This document shows positions 23,559 to 34,801 of a DNA stretch of 64,000 bases, in pieces (the first letter of the stretch is position 1; each line of letters begins with the position of its first letter). This DNA comes from Hysterangium stoloniferum. Lineage: Eukaryota > Basidiomycota > Agaricomycetes > Hysterangiales > Hysterangiaceae. The notes below the pieces were generated by a model. That model was not told the origin of the DNA. It saw only the letters and a list, made by a program, of their open reading frames with translations, and searched no databases. The DNA is taken from NCBI GenBank assembly GCA_015178975.1, contig WHVD01000236.1:39087-103086 (forward strand), read 5' to 3'. The translations under genes and the position numbers were made by a program.

Positions 23559-24102
23559 TGTTAAGTGCCGTGTTGGGAACTTATTCCAGAACTATTGGAA
23601 AGTCACCAGAAAGTCGGGAACTGTCGGATAGGGTCAAGACGTTGGCTTCAGCTTATGTGCTGCACCTCTATGCAAACGCTCAAAGTCCTTAATTTCAGAG
23701 GTGAGACTTACAATGGAAGATATGGATATTCAGAGTTCCGAAGAGTTCTGAATATTGAGCATACAGAAAGACAGAAGAAGGAATAAGAAACTAAGTTGAT
23801 ATTAGATCTAAGGTAAAGTACAAATTCGCGGAAACTAATATAAGTCTTCTCGTTATTGTACTACAAACTGAGACCATAATAAGACGGAAACGGAAGTATT
23901 CTTAAAACAGAAATACAATAAGACATATTGGGGAGACAATATTCCGAAATGGGAATATAATAGACAAATGAGTGAATACTTGTCAACAGACAAATTACCA
24001 AATGCGGAACAAGGGAAGGATGCGGAAGATACAGTAACTATGATGTTCCGTAGTCGGAGATTGGGAGTCAGATATTGAAACATCCGGGAATGGGTCGTAA
24101 CA
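23559..24102 (+). mobile_element. Solo LTR, 544 bp, target duplication CTTAC
   Basis: TGTTAAGTGCCGTG...GGGTCGTAACA is flanked by CTTAC at 23554-23558 and 24103-24107. It has the shared box at 23642-23666. Relatives with decayed CpGs are the split copy at 48171-48985 and the fragment at 52880-53290. Confidence 0.92.
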
Positions 24103-24182
24103 CTTACATCCCATTGTTCTCCACTTGTATATATATATTATATACATACATGTGTATTTCAATACAGTAGTGGTTTTACTCC

Positions 24183-25967
24183 TGTGATGTATTAGCCTTA
24201 TTTTAATACTATTTTCCGAAAAAGGAGTCCAATGCTCTATCAAAATGTGCAAATACTCAATTCACTGCAAGGTAAAATAATTTAAGTATTTGATATTAAT
24301 CAGTGGCAGCCTAAATAGACTTAGAACCCCTGAAGTCAAGAGTTTACTTGAATATATGCACCCTACTTCGCAAAGAAGGTTTTGAGAGCTGCTTGTGCAA
24401 GCTTGTTCTTTTTCTGTTAAAACACTACTAAAATATGAATAACAATTCACTGATTCCGAAACTAGATTCAACTTCGATTCTAGCTAGTTTATATATATTT
24501 TATACTATTTATCAAACAGTAAAAATATTAATAAACAGGTCAAAAGATTAGATATAGAATAAAACACTATTTGGCTAATATATGCTTTATTTACACTAAC
24601 CTACAGGGTCTACTGTGATACTAACTTATCAGGATCTTAATGTAGTCTTAAGGATTCTGCAAGAATATTCTCAGTATTTGTTTATGCCAAAAACCGGGTA
24701 GAAATTAGAATATATGTATTTCTAATCTCAATATAACCTAAAATATTTATTACTTTAATTGATAACCAACAACTCAACTAGAGGTGGATTAGTAATAAAG
24801 GATAGCCAGCTACTCAACTAAGAGGTGGCAAAAGGGGAACAAGTTGTTTGTCAGAAGCTCAACTAGAGGTGACAAGGGGGTAGGATTATTACCAGAAGCT
24901 CAACTAGAGGTGGCAAAGGGATCCTGAGATAGCTTAGGTCAGCAGCTCAACTAGAGGTGACTAAGTGTTTGTATATATTTATCCAACAGCCCAACTAGGG
25001 GTGGAATATTACTGCTGATGCAGTGGCACACTGATGTGGTGTAGTAAATGGGTTAAAATAAGTTATATTTCAGTGGTGGAGCAGAGCTCCTTATATACAG
25101 TAAAATCTGAGACATGGGAGAATGTTCTAGCTACTTGTTTTACCTATTTTTAGCTATTTTACCTGGAATCTGCTGGAATATTCCAGGAGTTTCTGCTACT
25201 TTCCATTGTAGCATATATGCTGATGTAATGTTCTCGCGCGTCGCGAAGTTGCTGATTTCGTGCGCGCGCTGATTACATAATTTTCCCGCGCGTGTCGCGT
25301 TTGTGACAAGTCGTCGCATTTTGTGACGACGGTCACTTGTTGTGACGACAGTCACCGTTGTGACGACAGTCACCGTTGTGACGACAGTCACCGTTGTGAC
25401 GACAGTCACTTGTTGTGACGACAGTCACCGTTGTGACGAAGGTCACCATTGTGACGAATGTCACCGTTGTGACGAATGTCACCGTTGTGACGAATGTCAC
25501 CGTTGTGACGAATGTCACCGTTGTGACGAATGTCACCGTTGTGACGAATGTCACCGTTGTGACGAATGTCACCGTTGTGACGAATGTCACCGTTGTGACG
25601 AATGTCACCGTTGTGACGAATGTCACCGTTGTGACGAATGTCACCGTTGTGACGAATGTCACCGTTGTGACGAATGTCACCGTTGTGACGAATGTCACCG
25701 TTGTGACGAATATTCCCGCGCGTTGTGCAATAAGCGCCAGAAGGCCGACTTCGAAGATTTTTAGTTAAAAAAGAATAAACAGTAGAATTTCGATAGTTCT
25801 CCCAAATTAAATCATAAAAATATGAAATAAATTGTAAAAATCAGGTTAAATTCAGGAGAATATTGTACAATAATTTCGTCGCAATATAAGTACATTTGAA
25901 CTTGTTTTTATCAATTTGTTTAGGGGGAGATTGGTTAAAAATCGGAAAAACCTAAAAATACATAACA
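24183..25967 (-). repeat. LTR (3' LTR of the element), 1785 bp
   Basis: Plus-strand ends TGTGATG...CATAACA. It contains six CAACTAGAGGTG-like motifs (about 24768-24995) and the 18-bp array at 25322-25711. Same family as 30642-32192 and 32933-34801. Confidence 0.95.
25322..25711. repeat. 18-bp minisatellite in the left LTR
   Basis: The unit GTGACGAATGTCACCGTT is repeated 14 times, preceded by variant units with GACAGTCAC. Each unit contains the inverted pair GTGAC/GTCAC. The unit length is a multiple of three, so both strands stay open (CDECHR repeats on plus, TFVTTV on minus). These frames look like consequences of the repeat, not genes. Confidence 0.97.
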
Positions 25968-25990
25968 AAATCCCCTCTCTTTTTTGACTA
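25968..25990 (-). other. Polypurine tract of the Ty3-type element
   Basis: On the minus strand AAAAAAGAGAGGGGATTT lies directly next to the LTR, the usual plus-strand primer position. It fixes the element's direction as right to left. Confidence 0.8.
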
Positions 25991-26531
25991 GATGTCTTCT
26001 TCGAAAAGGCTGTCGTTGGAGATGTCATTATGAAGAATTCGAAAGAATCTTCTAGCATATATGTGAGACTGCTTAGTGTTTTAGATAGTTCTTGGCCCGG
26101 TGTGTCATTTTCCAGGCTCTCAAGATCTTTCGCGCATCTTCTCGAACTTTTCGGGTTAACTATTCATCAGAATTAGGTAAGTACTCTATGAATGTTACTT
26201 GTATAATAGATTTCTGCGACCGCTTCGGGATCTTGACCACATTTGGTCAATTATTGCCTCGAATTCATATTTAGGCATTTGTTTAAAATCTTCCCGGTTC
26301 AAATGTTTTCTCGGTCGACTTACATAATTGTTTGGTAAGTTTCGATAAGATTCTAAATGCGCAATATTCAAAATTAGGTGAGTGCCGTATGAGACTGGCA
26401 TTCGCAGTCTATATGCTAACGAATTTTTTTTTTTTTTAGAATCGCGAACAGTTCATCGTATCTCATTAAATGACTTCAGAACTTTTCTTTTTACATTCTG
26501 CAATAAATTTAGATAGTTCCAAATTATTGTA

Positions 26532-26835
26532 CTAAATTTCTTGCTTGAATGTAAGTCGAATTCGATTATTGTATTTCTTCCCGCATATATGACTCAAATT
26601 AAGCGCCCTTCTGCTTATATTTCGATTTGTCTCAGATTCTTCGACAATTCGCTCATTGGAGTCGCAAAATCTTTTTGACATCCGTGAGTCATTTGTTTCC
26701 ATATTTCCGTCACTAATTACTTCATTTTTAGAGCTTAGTATATTTTCCGGCTTTAGGGGTAGGTGACTAAGCCGTGACAATGGCCGGTAGTTGAATAACA
26801 AAAAACATATGACGAATTTCGTTATAGAATATCTA
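26532..26835 (-). pseudogene. Integrase C-terminal part, shifted out of frame
   Basis: After the long polyprotein stops at 26836, homology continues in another frame: a linker, then ...HICGKKYNNRIRLTFKQEI, which resembles the integrase stretch where a YYNKRH-type motif leads into the C-terminal fold. So the integrase is split by a frameshift near 26840-26860. Confidence 0.5.
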
Positions 26836-29800
26836 CTAGTATAGAATGCAAATAAAAAAACTATTTAGAATAACAACCCAATAGTTTCTTTTTGATCCTA
26901 AATAAGCTCTAAGTGCCCTTGTGAGAATTCGGTTGATTATCTCTTTTCGGCGGTCAGTTTGTGGGTAATAGGCCGTGGTAAGCGCTTTCTTTATTCCTAA
27001 TCGAGCACAGATTGCTCTCCAAAATATTCCGGTCCATTTTCTATACCAATTTGAAGTGATTTGACTTAGGAAGTTATAGTATATTATTATATGTTTTAAC
27101 AATAAATTGCCAATGTACTCCTTAATGACAGTGATTCTATTGGGTATGATAATTTCATATTTAGTTAAGTTATCAACAGTTACTAATATGTTATCATAAC
27201 CTTGGCTTTCTGGCAATTTTGGAGTGAAGTCCATAGTTATTATTTTAAATGTCCAGGTTGAGATTGGAATGGACTGTAAAAATCCTACAGGGACATTTCC
27301 CTTTACTTTGGACTTTTGACACATATAATATGTTCTTCCATACTTTAACATTGATCTTGAAATCCTTGATCTGATTAAGTTTTCAACTTCTAATTTCCTA
27401 TCACAGAAACTAAATATCAATTCAGCTCCCTCCTTATTTCTCATAATAGACAGAGCATATTGATCAGCAAAATCATTTCCCAAAATAAATGGAGTAGTCA
27501 TTCCTTCAACTACATAAGTTTCAATCTTTAATTCTACAGGTCCTTCATTTGTATCAAAATATATTGGTACTGATACAAATCCTGATATGGTAGAAGATCC
27601 TGTTATTTGAATTAAATTGATCTTTTGTCCAGTTATTATCTTCAGTGGATTATTTATTTTGTTGAATGCTGATTGAGATATCAGGGTGATATCTGCTCCA
27701 GAGTTTATTATGATTCTGATTTGATTTTGTCCATAATTATTAAGCCATGCCTTAGTAGCCATAGCCTGCGCACCAAGAAAGGCACATCTGGGTGGGCATG
27801 ACATTAACCTCTTTAATGATGATATATTCTTTTTACTCTCAGAAATAAGTTGAGAAACATAAGATTTGGTCTTGAACATGCCATTTCTAAATTTCTGAGA
27901 TATGTTTTGTTTTTCAAAGGTTTGTCTGGCTTCTAACTTGCTCAGTGATTCATTAGAATCTAGGGATCCCCTCAGAGAAGACTGTGGCTTCATTTTCAAA
28001 GTATCTGAGCCACACTCCACATCCATTACAGCATTCAGCTGAAGGGCCTTATGAAAATCCGGTTTTTCCTCCTCCTTTAAACTATCTGATGATTCTAAAC
28101 TTATCAAGTCTTTATTAGAATCATTTTGAGGGGGATTTTCATCTTCTGAACTAGTATTTAGATAGGCTTCTTCATATTCTTCCATGGCCTTAATATACTC
28201 TTCATCATGGACAATTAAATTTGCCTTGGCATTTCTAGAACCCTTTCTAGAATACTTGCACTCATTATCCCAATGCTTAGGACTACCACAATGTCTACAT
28301 GGTCTAGCTCCTTTACTTTCAGGAGTAGACCCTTTGGAAATTGTTCCATCATCCCGAGGGAATTGAGGCTTGCCTATAGTAGGTGAAGCACCAATAAGGT
28401 TAGTTCTGGCAGACCGGAAGAGATTCCTCTTGCTTGAACCTTGATCAGGACCTGGTAGATTAGATCTAGAAGTCCTCGGTGCATTATGCATCATTTGTTC
28501 AAGCTGTCTTACTCTTCTATCTAGTACATTATCATGACTTGGGAATGGAGTATGCTCCAATGCTTCTTCATGATATTTAATTGCTGCTGCAAAGTCTACT
28601 AAGTCCTTGCAACGGTGTACATCTAAGATAGTTGTCCAGAATTTAGGTGCTCCATTCATTACTTCCATCATAACTTCTGAATCACTCATGCTATACACTA
28701 GACTAAGTAATTCGGATTTTCTGATATAGTAATTGCTTGGTGATTCTGTTGTATATCCAGCTTCTCTGTAGTATGCTCTGTTCGCTCGGCTCTTTTGTCT
28801 GTCAAGCCAGGCTCGGTTCATATAGTATGTGCATACTACATCTCTAAGTGTACCCCAATTCTGCATTGCTTCTCTTCTATAGCTACTTGGTAAAGACCAG
28901 AACCATAAATCTGCATCCTTCTCAAGTCTAGTGGGTACAACTTCTCCTAGCTGGTTATATATGCTTGTACTACGCTCTGATAAGTTGTTTATCTTCAAAA
29001 CCCATTTGGCAAGTGTGTCAGGATCACCATCCCATTTGGGTACAACATCAGGCTTCAACTTAAGATCAAAGTGAGCTCCTTTATCTTCTTTTCTAGCCCT
29101 AGATAATTCTGACAATCTCCTATTATATTTAGCCATATTAGCCTTATAATCAGAAGAGCTATCACTACTTCCTGGATCTCCAGGTGGGCTTCCTGATATG
29201 ATTCTCTGACTCTTCTCACTAGGTAATCCCCTCTGATGATGTCTCAAGATTGGCCCATGCTTTGGGTGAGGACTAGGTGAATGTGGTGGACCATGATCAC
29301 TGTCTGATGGCTCATCAGGTGGGAAGCTAGCTTGTGTGTACTTGGGAATTGATCTGAGCTTAGGTTCATAGGCTCTTGATTTTTTCCCTAAGTACTGCTT
29401 ATTATCTTCAAAGATATCAGATAATCGGCGTGATTCAGTCAGATGTATTGGATGTTCTTGATAAGGTGATCTTTTAGAAGTGACTCTTGGTTCAATCTTT
29501 ACTTCTGCTAGTCTTCTTCTAATAGACTCAAAGCCATGCTCCTCATGAGGTGGCTTCATGGGTTCTGATTCTTGGGGAATTGACTGAATTTCAGTAGGAT
29601 GAGCTGGTGTTGAAGCTTCAATCCCCTCAAATTCGACTGTAGGGCTAGGGCCTCTTGAAGGTAACTTCAATTCTTTTTCTTTCTTTTCTGATGGCATCAT
29701 AGTCTTATGATCATAGAAATAAGCTAACAAGTTTTCAACTTCTTCTCTATACAAAACAGATATTATTTCAAAATCATTAGCATTCCATGCTATGAGTGGA

Positions 29801-30348
29801 TTGTTGTCAGATCCCCAACTAGGCATACTAGGAATCCAATCTTTATTTTTATTTAGAATAGGTATTGATCTGACCAAATGCCTTTCTAACATATGAGTGA
29901 AGTTTTCAAACTTAATTGGATCTAAGTAATATCCAATTAAGTCACTAGAATCACTAGTAGTTGGTGTTCCAACTAACAAGTCTTCTAATGCATCCAGTAG
30001 TGGCTGAAAGAACTTTTCAACATAACGAGGTAGATACGCTAAGTTCACTCTTTCCTCATTTGGAAATTCTGACATGGCTAATGCCAACATAATATCTCGG
30101 CGGTGATTCATTCTTGGATCACCATCATAAGTTCTTCTCAATCTGACAGTACCAGGATACAAATAAGTCTTGTCTTTAGCTATATCCTCCCTGTCAGTAA
30201 CTTCTTTTACTGGTTCAAAACTGAAACGCTGAATTGGTGAAGCAGGTATAGTAACATTCAAGAACCTTTCATCCCTTTCAGAAACTTGTTCTGTTATGGA
30301 AGATAGTTCTTGAGCCATTTCTGCTTTAAGAGTTGGTGTAGACAACAT
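26836..30348 (-). CDS. Gag-protease-integrase polyprotein, RT/RNase H deleted
   Basis: A single open frame of 1170 codons. Residues 1-650 are Gag, with charged and Ser/Pro-rich linkers. A CCHC knuckle (CRHCGSPKHWDNEC) lies near 682. The protease follows: the active-site triplet is Asn-Ser-Gly at 882-884 instead of Asp-Ser-Gly, and the flap and ILGNDF motif come after it. Near residue 1009 the sequence passes straight to the end of the integrase zinc region (YYMCQKSK) and then the catalytic core (ITMDFTPKLPES...). The second catalytic Asp is Asn near residue 1100 (TSNWYRKW); the Glu in TDRRKEIINR is kept. The 400-500 residues of RT and RNase H expected between protease and integrase are absent. 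The open frame despite this suggests Gag was under selection until recently. Confidence 0.9.
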   Translation of the reverse strand: MLSTPTLKAEMAQELSSITEQVSERDERFLNVTIPASPIQRFSFEPVKEVTDREDIAKDKTYLYPGTVRLRRTYDGDPRMNHRRDIMLALAMSEFPNEERVNLAYLPRYVEKFFQPLLDALEDLLVGTPTTSDSSDLIGYYLDPIKFENFTHMLERHLVRSIPILNKNKDWIPSMPSWGSDNNPLIAWNANDFEIISVLYREEVENLLAYFYDHKTMMPSEKKEKELKLPSRGPSPTVEFEGIEASTPAHPTEIQSIPQESEPMKPPHEEHGFESIRRRLAEVKIEPRVTSKRSPYQEHPIHLTESRRLSDIFEDNKQYLGKKSRAYEPKLRSIPKYTQASFPPDEPSDSDHGPPHSPSPHPKHGPILRHHQRGLPSEKSQRIISGSPPGDPGSSDSSSDYKANMAKYNRRLSELSRARKEDKGAHFDLKLKPDVVPKWDGDPDTLAKWVLKINNLSERSTSIYNQLGEVVPTRLEKDADLWFWSLPSSYRREAMQNWGTLRDVVCTYYMNRAWLDRQKSRANRAYYREAGYTTESPSNYYIRKSELLSLVYSMSDSEVMMEVMNGAPKFWTTILDVHRCKDLVDFAAAIKYHEEALEHTPFPSHDNVLDRRVRQLEQMMHNAPRTSRSNLPGPDQGSSKRNLFRSARTNLIGASPTIGKPQFPRDDGTISKGSTPESKGARPCRHCGSPKHWDNECKYSRKGSRNAKANLIVHDEEYIKAMEEYEEAYLNTSSEDENPPQNDSNKDLISLESSDSLKEEEKPDFHKALQLNAVMDVECGSDTLKMKPQSSLRGSLDSNESLSKLEARQTFEKQNISQKFRNGMFKTKSYVSQLISESKKNISSLKRLMSCPPRCAFLGAQAMATKAWLNNYGQNQIRIIINSGADITLISQSAFNKINNPLKIITGQKINLIQITGSSTISGFVSVPIYFDTNEGPVELKIETYVVEGMTTPFILGNDFADQYALSIMRNKEGAELIFSFCDRKLEVENLIRSRISRSMLKYGRTYYMCQKSKVKGNVPVGFLQSIPISTWTFKIITMDFTPKLPESQGYDNILVTVDNLTKYEIIIPNRITVIKEYIGNLLLKHIIIYYNFLSQITSNWYRKWTGIFWRAICARLGIKKALTTAYYPQTDRRKEIINRILTRALRAYLGSKRNYWVVILNSFFICILY

Positions 30349-30621
30349 TGATGGATAGGAGTTGGATGTAAGTAAGTTTTTTTGTTTGTTCTAAAATGTA
30401 ACTATTGTAAACTAAAAGCTAATTTATTTAACACTCAGTTGTCAGCTGCAATAGCCTAATCCCAGAAGCACAGGAGTGACTACCTGGTTCTTTTCTGGAG
30501 AACTAAAGACTGTCTCAATTAGAGAATCAGTCCCAACAGTTGGTGTTATGAAACAGATAAGAATGTCCTTGACAATCGGTAAACTACTTAAGAAACTAAA
30601 CTGCTAGATAATCACAGTATT

Positions 30622-30640
30622 TCCCAGAACGTCCACCAAT
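30622..30640 (-). other. Primer-binding-site candidate
   Basis: Two or three bases inside the right (5') LTR the minus strand reads TGGTGGACGTTCTGGG. TGG complements the CCA end of a tRNA. I cannot name the tRNA. Confidence 0.5.
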
Positions 30641-30641
30641 T

Positions 30642-32192
30642 TGTGATGTATTAGCCTTATTTTAATACTATTTTCCGAAAAAGGAGTCCAATGCTCTATC
30701 AAAATGTGCAAATACTCAATTCACTGCAAGGTAAAATAATTTAAGTATTTGATATTAATCAGTGGCAGCCTAAATAGACTTAGAACCCCTGAAGTCAAGA
30801 GTTTACTTGAATATATGCACCCTACTTCGCAAAGAAGGTTTTGAGAGCTGCTTGTGCAAGCTTGTTCTTTTTCTGTTAAAACACTACTAAAATATGAATA
30901 ACAATTCACTGATTCCGAAACTAGATTCAACTTCGATTCTAGCTAGTTTATATATATTTTATACTATTTATCAAACAGTAAAAATATTAATAAACAGGTC
31001 AAAAGATTAGATATAGAATAAAACACTATTTGGCTAATATATGCTTTATTTACACTAACCTACAGGGTCTACTGTGATACTAACTTATCAGGATCTTAAT
31101 GTAGTCTTAAGGATTCTGCAAGAATATTCTCAGTATTTGTTTATGCCAAAAACCGGGTAGAAATTAGAATATATGTATTTCTAATCTCAATATAACCTAA
31201 AATATTTATTACTTTAATTGATAACCAACAACTCAACTAGAGGTGGATTAGTAATAAAGGATAGCCAGCTACTCAACTAAGAGGTGGCAAAAGGGGAACA
31301 AGTTGTTTGTCAGAAGCTCAACTAGAGGTGACAAGGGGGTAGGATTATTACCAGAAGCTCAACTAGAGGTGGCAAAGGGATCCTGAGATAGCTTAGGTCA
31401 GCAGCTCAACTAGAGGTGACTAAGTGTTTGTATATATTTATCCAACAGCCCAACTAGGGGTGGAATATTACTGCTGATGCAGTGGCACACTGATGTGGTG
31501 TAGTAAATGGGTTAAAATAAGTTATATTTCAGTGGTGGAGCAGAGCTCCTTATATACAGTAAAATCTGAGACATGGGAGAATGTTCTAGCTACTTGTTTT
31601 ACCTATTTTTAGCTATTTTACCTGGAATCTGCTGGAATATTCCAGGAGTTTCTGCTACTTTCCATTGTAGCATATATGCTGATGTAATGTTCTCGCGCGT
31701 CGCGAAGTTGCTGATTTCGTGCGCGCGCTGATTACATAATTTTCCCGCGCGTGTCGCGTTTGTGACAAGTCGTCGCATTTTGTGACGACGGTCACTTGTT
31801 GTGACGACAGTCACCGTTGTGACGACAGTCACTTGTTGTGACGACAGTCACCGTTGTGACGAAGGTCACCATTGTGACGAATGTCACCGTTGTGACGAAT
31901 GTCACCGTTGTGACGAATGTCACCGTTGTGACGAATATTCCCGCGCGTTGTGCAATAAGCGCCAGAAGGCCGACTTCGAAGATTTTTAGTTAAAAAAGAA
32001 TAAACAGTAGAATTTCGATAGTTCTCCCAAATTAAATCATAAAAATATGAAATAAATTGTAAAAATCAGGTTAAATTCAGGAGAATATTGTACAATAATT
32101 TCGTCGCAATATAAGTACATTTGAACTTGTTTTTATCAATTTGTTTAGGGGGAGATTGGTTAAAAATCGGAAAAACCTAAAAATACATAACA
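30642..32192 (-). repeat. LTR (5' LTR of the element), 1551 bp
   Basis: Same as 24183-25967 except for 13 fewer 18-bp units (31780-31937), which accounts exactly for the 234-bp length difference. Confidence 0.95.
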
Positions 32193-32244
32193 ACTCCCCA
32201 TCACTCATTCTAGTGTCTGTCTGTACATGTGGCAGATACTAGTC

Positions 32245-32311
32245 TTACAGTGGACAATCAATCTTAAAATGTTCTAGACTTCCACAAATCCAGCACTCCT
32301 TAGATGGCTTG
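32245..32311 (-). mobile_element. Orphan Gag zinc-knuckle fragment
   Basis: Minus strand reads CWICGSLEHFKIDC, a perfect C-x2-C-x4-H-x4-C knuckle, then a stop. The surrounding 32193-32700 region is AT-rich debris with no other domain. Confidence 0.6.
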
Positions 32312-32932
32312 ATGGCACTCGTTTTATCACTCTTCTCAAAGAAAAACTTCTCATGCTTTTACCTTGAACTGTACTGAATACATTACAGTGACTGAATGAT
32401 ATCCTGAGGTCGGAGGCTTCTCTAATAGGTCACATGACTCCAAAAATGCATACATTGGAGCAAATGATGTGCCGAAAAGCAATAACTAAGTAAATAAAAT
32501 ATAAATAATTAGTTAAAAATTATAATAAATTAACTAAGATATAATAGCATTATATGAGCTCATATATGCTATTATTATGTGAAGTTAAAAGGAACTAGGC
32601 CTTATATTTCACAATAGAATATAATAAAAATACAATAAATTTGAGAAAATATCAAATAATTCAAAGAAAATTAAGAGAACTTTATGAGATAATGCTGATA
32701 CCTCACATGTGCGGGAGGGCGGTGTGGTCCATAGTGCAGGAGGGGGCTTGGGTGTGGATGAGGGTGGTGGTATGAGGGAAGGTCCTGTGGAGGGGAGAGG
32801 TAATGGTATAGAGGGGAAAGGAGGTGGACCAGTGGGGGGTGGCCCAAGACTTCCTGACTGCTCTGAAAAGGGTATGAAGTGATGCAGTGGGGGTGCAGAG
32901 GAAACAGATGGAGGTGGAGAGAGGTGGGTGGA

Positions 32933-34801
32933 TGTAATGTATTAGCCTTATTTTAATATTATTTTCTGGAAAAAGGAGTCCAATGCTCTATCAAAGTGTG
33001 CAAATACTCAATTCACTACAAGGTAAAATAATTTAAGTATTTGATATTAATCAGTGGCAGCCTGAATAGACTTAGAACCCCTGAAGTCAAGAGTTTACTT
33101 CAATATATGCACCCTACTTCGCAAAGAAGGTTTTGAGAGCTGCTTGTGCAAGCTTGTTCTTTTTCTGTGATAACAACTACTAAAACAAGAATAACAATTT
33201 ACTGATTCCGAAGCTAGATTTAACTTCAATGCTAGCTAGTTTATATATATTTTATACTATTTTTCAAACAGTAAAAATATTTATAAACGGGTCAAAAGAT
33301 TAGATATAGAATAAAACACTATTTGGCTAATATATGCTTTATTTACACTAACCTACAAGGTCTACTGTGATACTAACTTATCAGGATCTTAATGTGGTCT
33401 TAAGGATTCTGCAAGGATATTCTCAGTATTTGTTTATGTGAATATGCTTTACTGATTCACAATAAATGAACAAAGGAACGGGATTATTTGCAATGTAATA
33501 AACAGTCAAATTACTCAACTAGAGGTGACTGAAGTTTTAGACTACAAATAACAATGTAAAGAAAACTAATAATCAATACTTAATTAAGAGGTGACTATAG
33601 TATAAAGGATTAATACCAGAAGCTCAACAAGAGGTGGCAGGGAATCCTAATTGTAGGATTATAGTCAAATTACTCAAAAAGAGGTGACAAAGAATCCTGA
33701 GTTAACTTAGGTCAGCAGCTCAACTAGAGGTGACTAAGTATTTGTATTTATTTGTCCAACAGCCCAACAAGGGGTGGAATAAACTGCTTGCTGCAGTGGC
33801 ACACTGATGTGGCTGATAAAGTGTAGTAAAGATTGATTTATTTTTTCAAGGCTGGAGCTGAGCTCCTTATATACATTTTGGTCTGAGACATTTAGAAGAT
33901 TCTAGAAGATTGAATGATGTCATTCTGGAAGGAATGATGTCATTTAGAATTTTCTAGAATTTTCTAGAGCATAGTGGAAGGTTCTAACTACTTCTAAGAC
34001 ACTATAGAATATTCTTGGCATAATAGAACTTACTGGAATCTTATAGAATATTCTACAATATTCTATCTATTATTAGTATCTACTATCTACTATTCCTTTG
34101 GAAGCCACTGGAATGTTCCAGAGATTTCTGGTTTTTGCTGAAGTAGCATATATGATTATATAATGCTCTCGCGCCTGTGCGGGCGCATGACATCCTTCGC
34201 GTCTTGTGACTGTCACGCGTTGTGACAGTCGCGCGCCTGTGTGACCGTCGCGCGCCTGTGTGACCGTCGCGTGCCTTTGTGACCGTCGCGCGCCTCTGTG
34301 ACAGTCGCGCGCCCGTGTGACAACTGTCACCTGTTGTGACGGTTGTCACTGATTGTGACGATTTTCCCGCGCGCCGTGTAATAAACGCCAGGCCGGTTTT
34401 ATATTATTATATAATTATTATATTTACTTTTAGTTAGTTATAAATATAATATTTTATTATAATAATATAAAAATATATATATTTCGCCTTGATAATGCGC
34501 GAGTATTTCAAATCGCGTTTTGTCGGCGTCGGAGTTTGAAATACCATGTGAATATCACATGATCTTTTCGCGCGTTGTGACTAAGCGCTGAGTCACCGAC
34601 ATATTAATCAAAAAAGAATAAAAGATAAAAATTTAATAACTTGCTCAATTTATATGTTAAAAATACAAAATAAATTGTATAAATTCAAGAAAATATAGTA
34701 CAATTTTGTCGTCATGATATAATTACATTTAAATATTTGTTTTTGCAATTTGTTAGGGGAAATTGTTTAAAAAATCGGAAAAGGCTTAGAAATACATAAA
34801 A
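32933..34801 (-). mobile_element. Older solo LTR of the same family, target duplication GTGGA
   Basis: TGTAATGTATTAGCC...ATACATAAAA, 1869 bp, with GTGGA at 32928-32932 and 34802-34806. It is clearly related to 30642-32192 but diverged, and the terminal CA is now AA. Its minisatellite (about 34197-34365) has a different unit, GTGACCGTCGCGCGCCT. It interrupts Pro-rich coding-like DNA that continues on both sides. Confidence 0.9.

Larger units (their letters stand above)
24183..32192 (-). mobile_element. Complete young Ty3-type LTR element lacking RT and RNase H
   Basis: An 8010-bp element flanked by ACTCC at 24178-24182 and 32193-32197. Two LTRs of 1785 and 1551 bp enclose one long minus-strand polyprotein. 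A purine-rich tract next to the left LTR and a primer-site-like TGGTGGACGTTC next to the right LTR give the same polarity. By eye the LTRs differ only in copy number of an 18-bp repeat, indicating recent insertion. Gag, protease and integrase remain; reverse transcriptase and RNase H are gone, so movement must have depended on a helper. Confidence 0.93.

Noticed and set aside
24768-24995. Regularly spaced repeated motifs considered as a CRISPR-like array
   Set aside because: Eukaryotic LTR context, a 12-bp motif with variable spacing, no leader or cas genes.
25342-25768. Long open frames with CDECHR or TFVTTV repeats on both strands, resembling Cys-rich repeat proteins
   Set aside because: They are forced by an 18-bp tandem repeat inside an LTR, open in several frames, and vary between the two LTRs of one element.
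26836-30348. RIP (CpA to TpA) as the cause of Asp-to-Asn changes in the young element
   Set aside because: The inferred G-to-A changes are not clearly in TpG context and the LTRs look unmutated; two residues are too few to judge.
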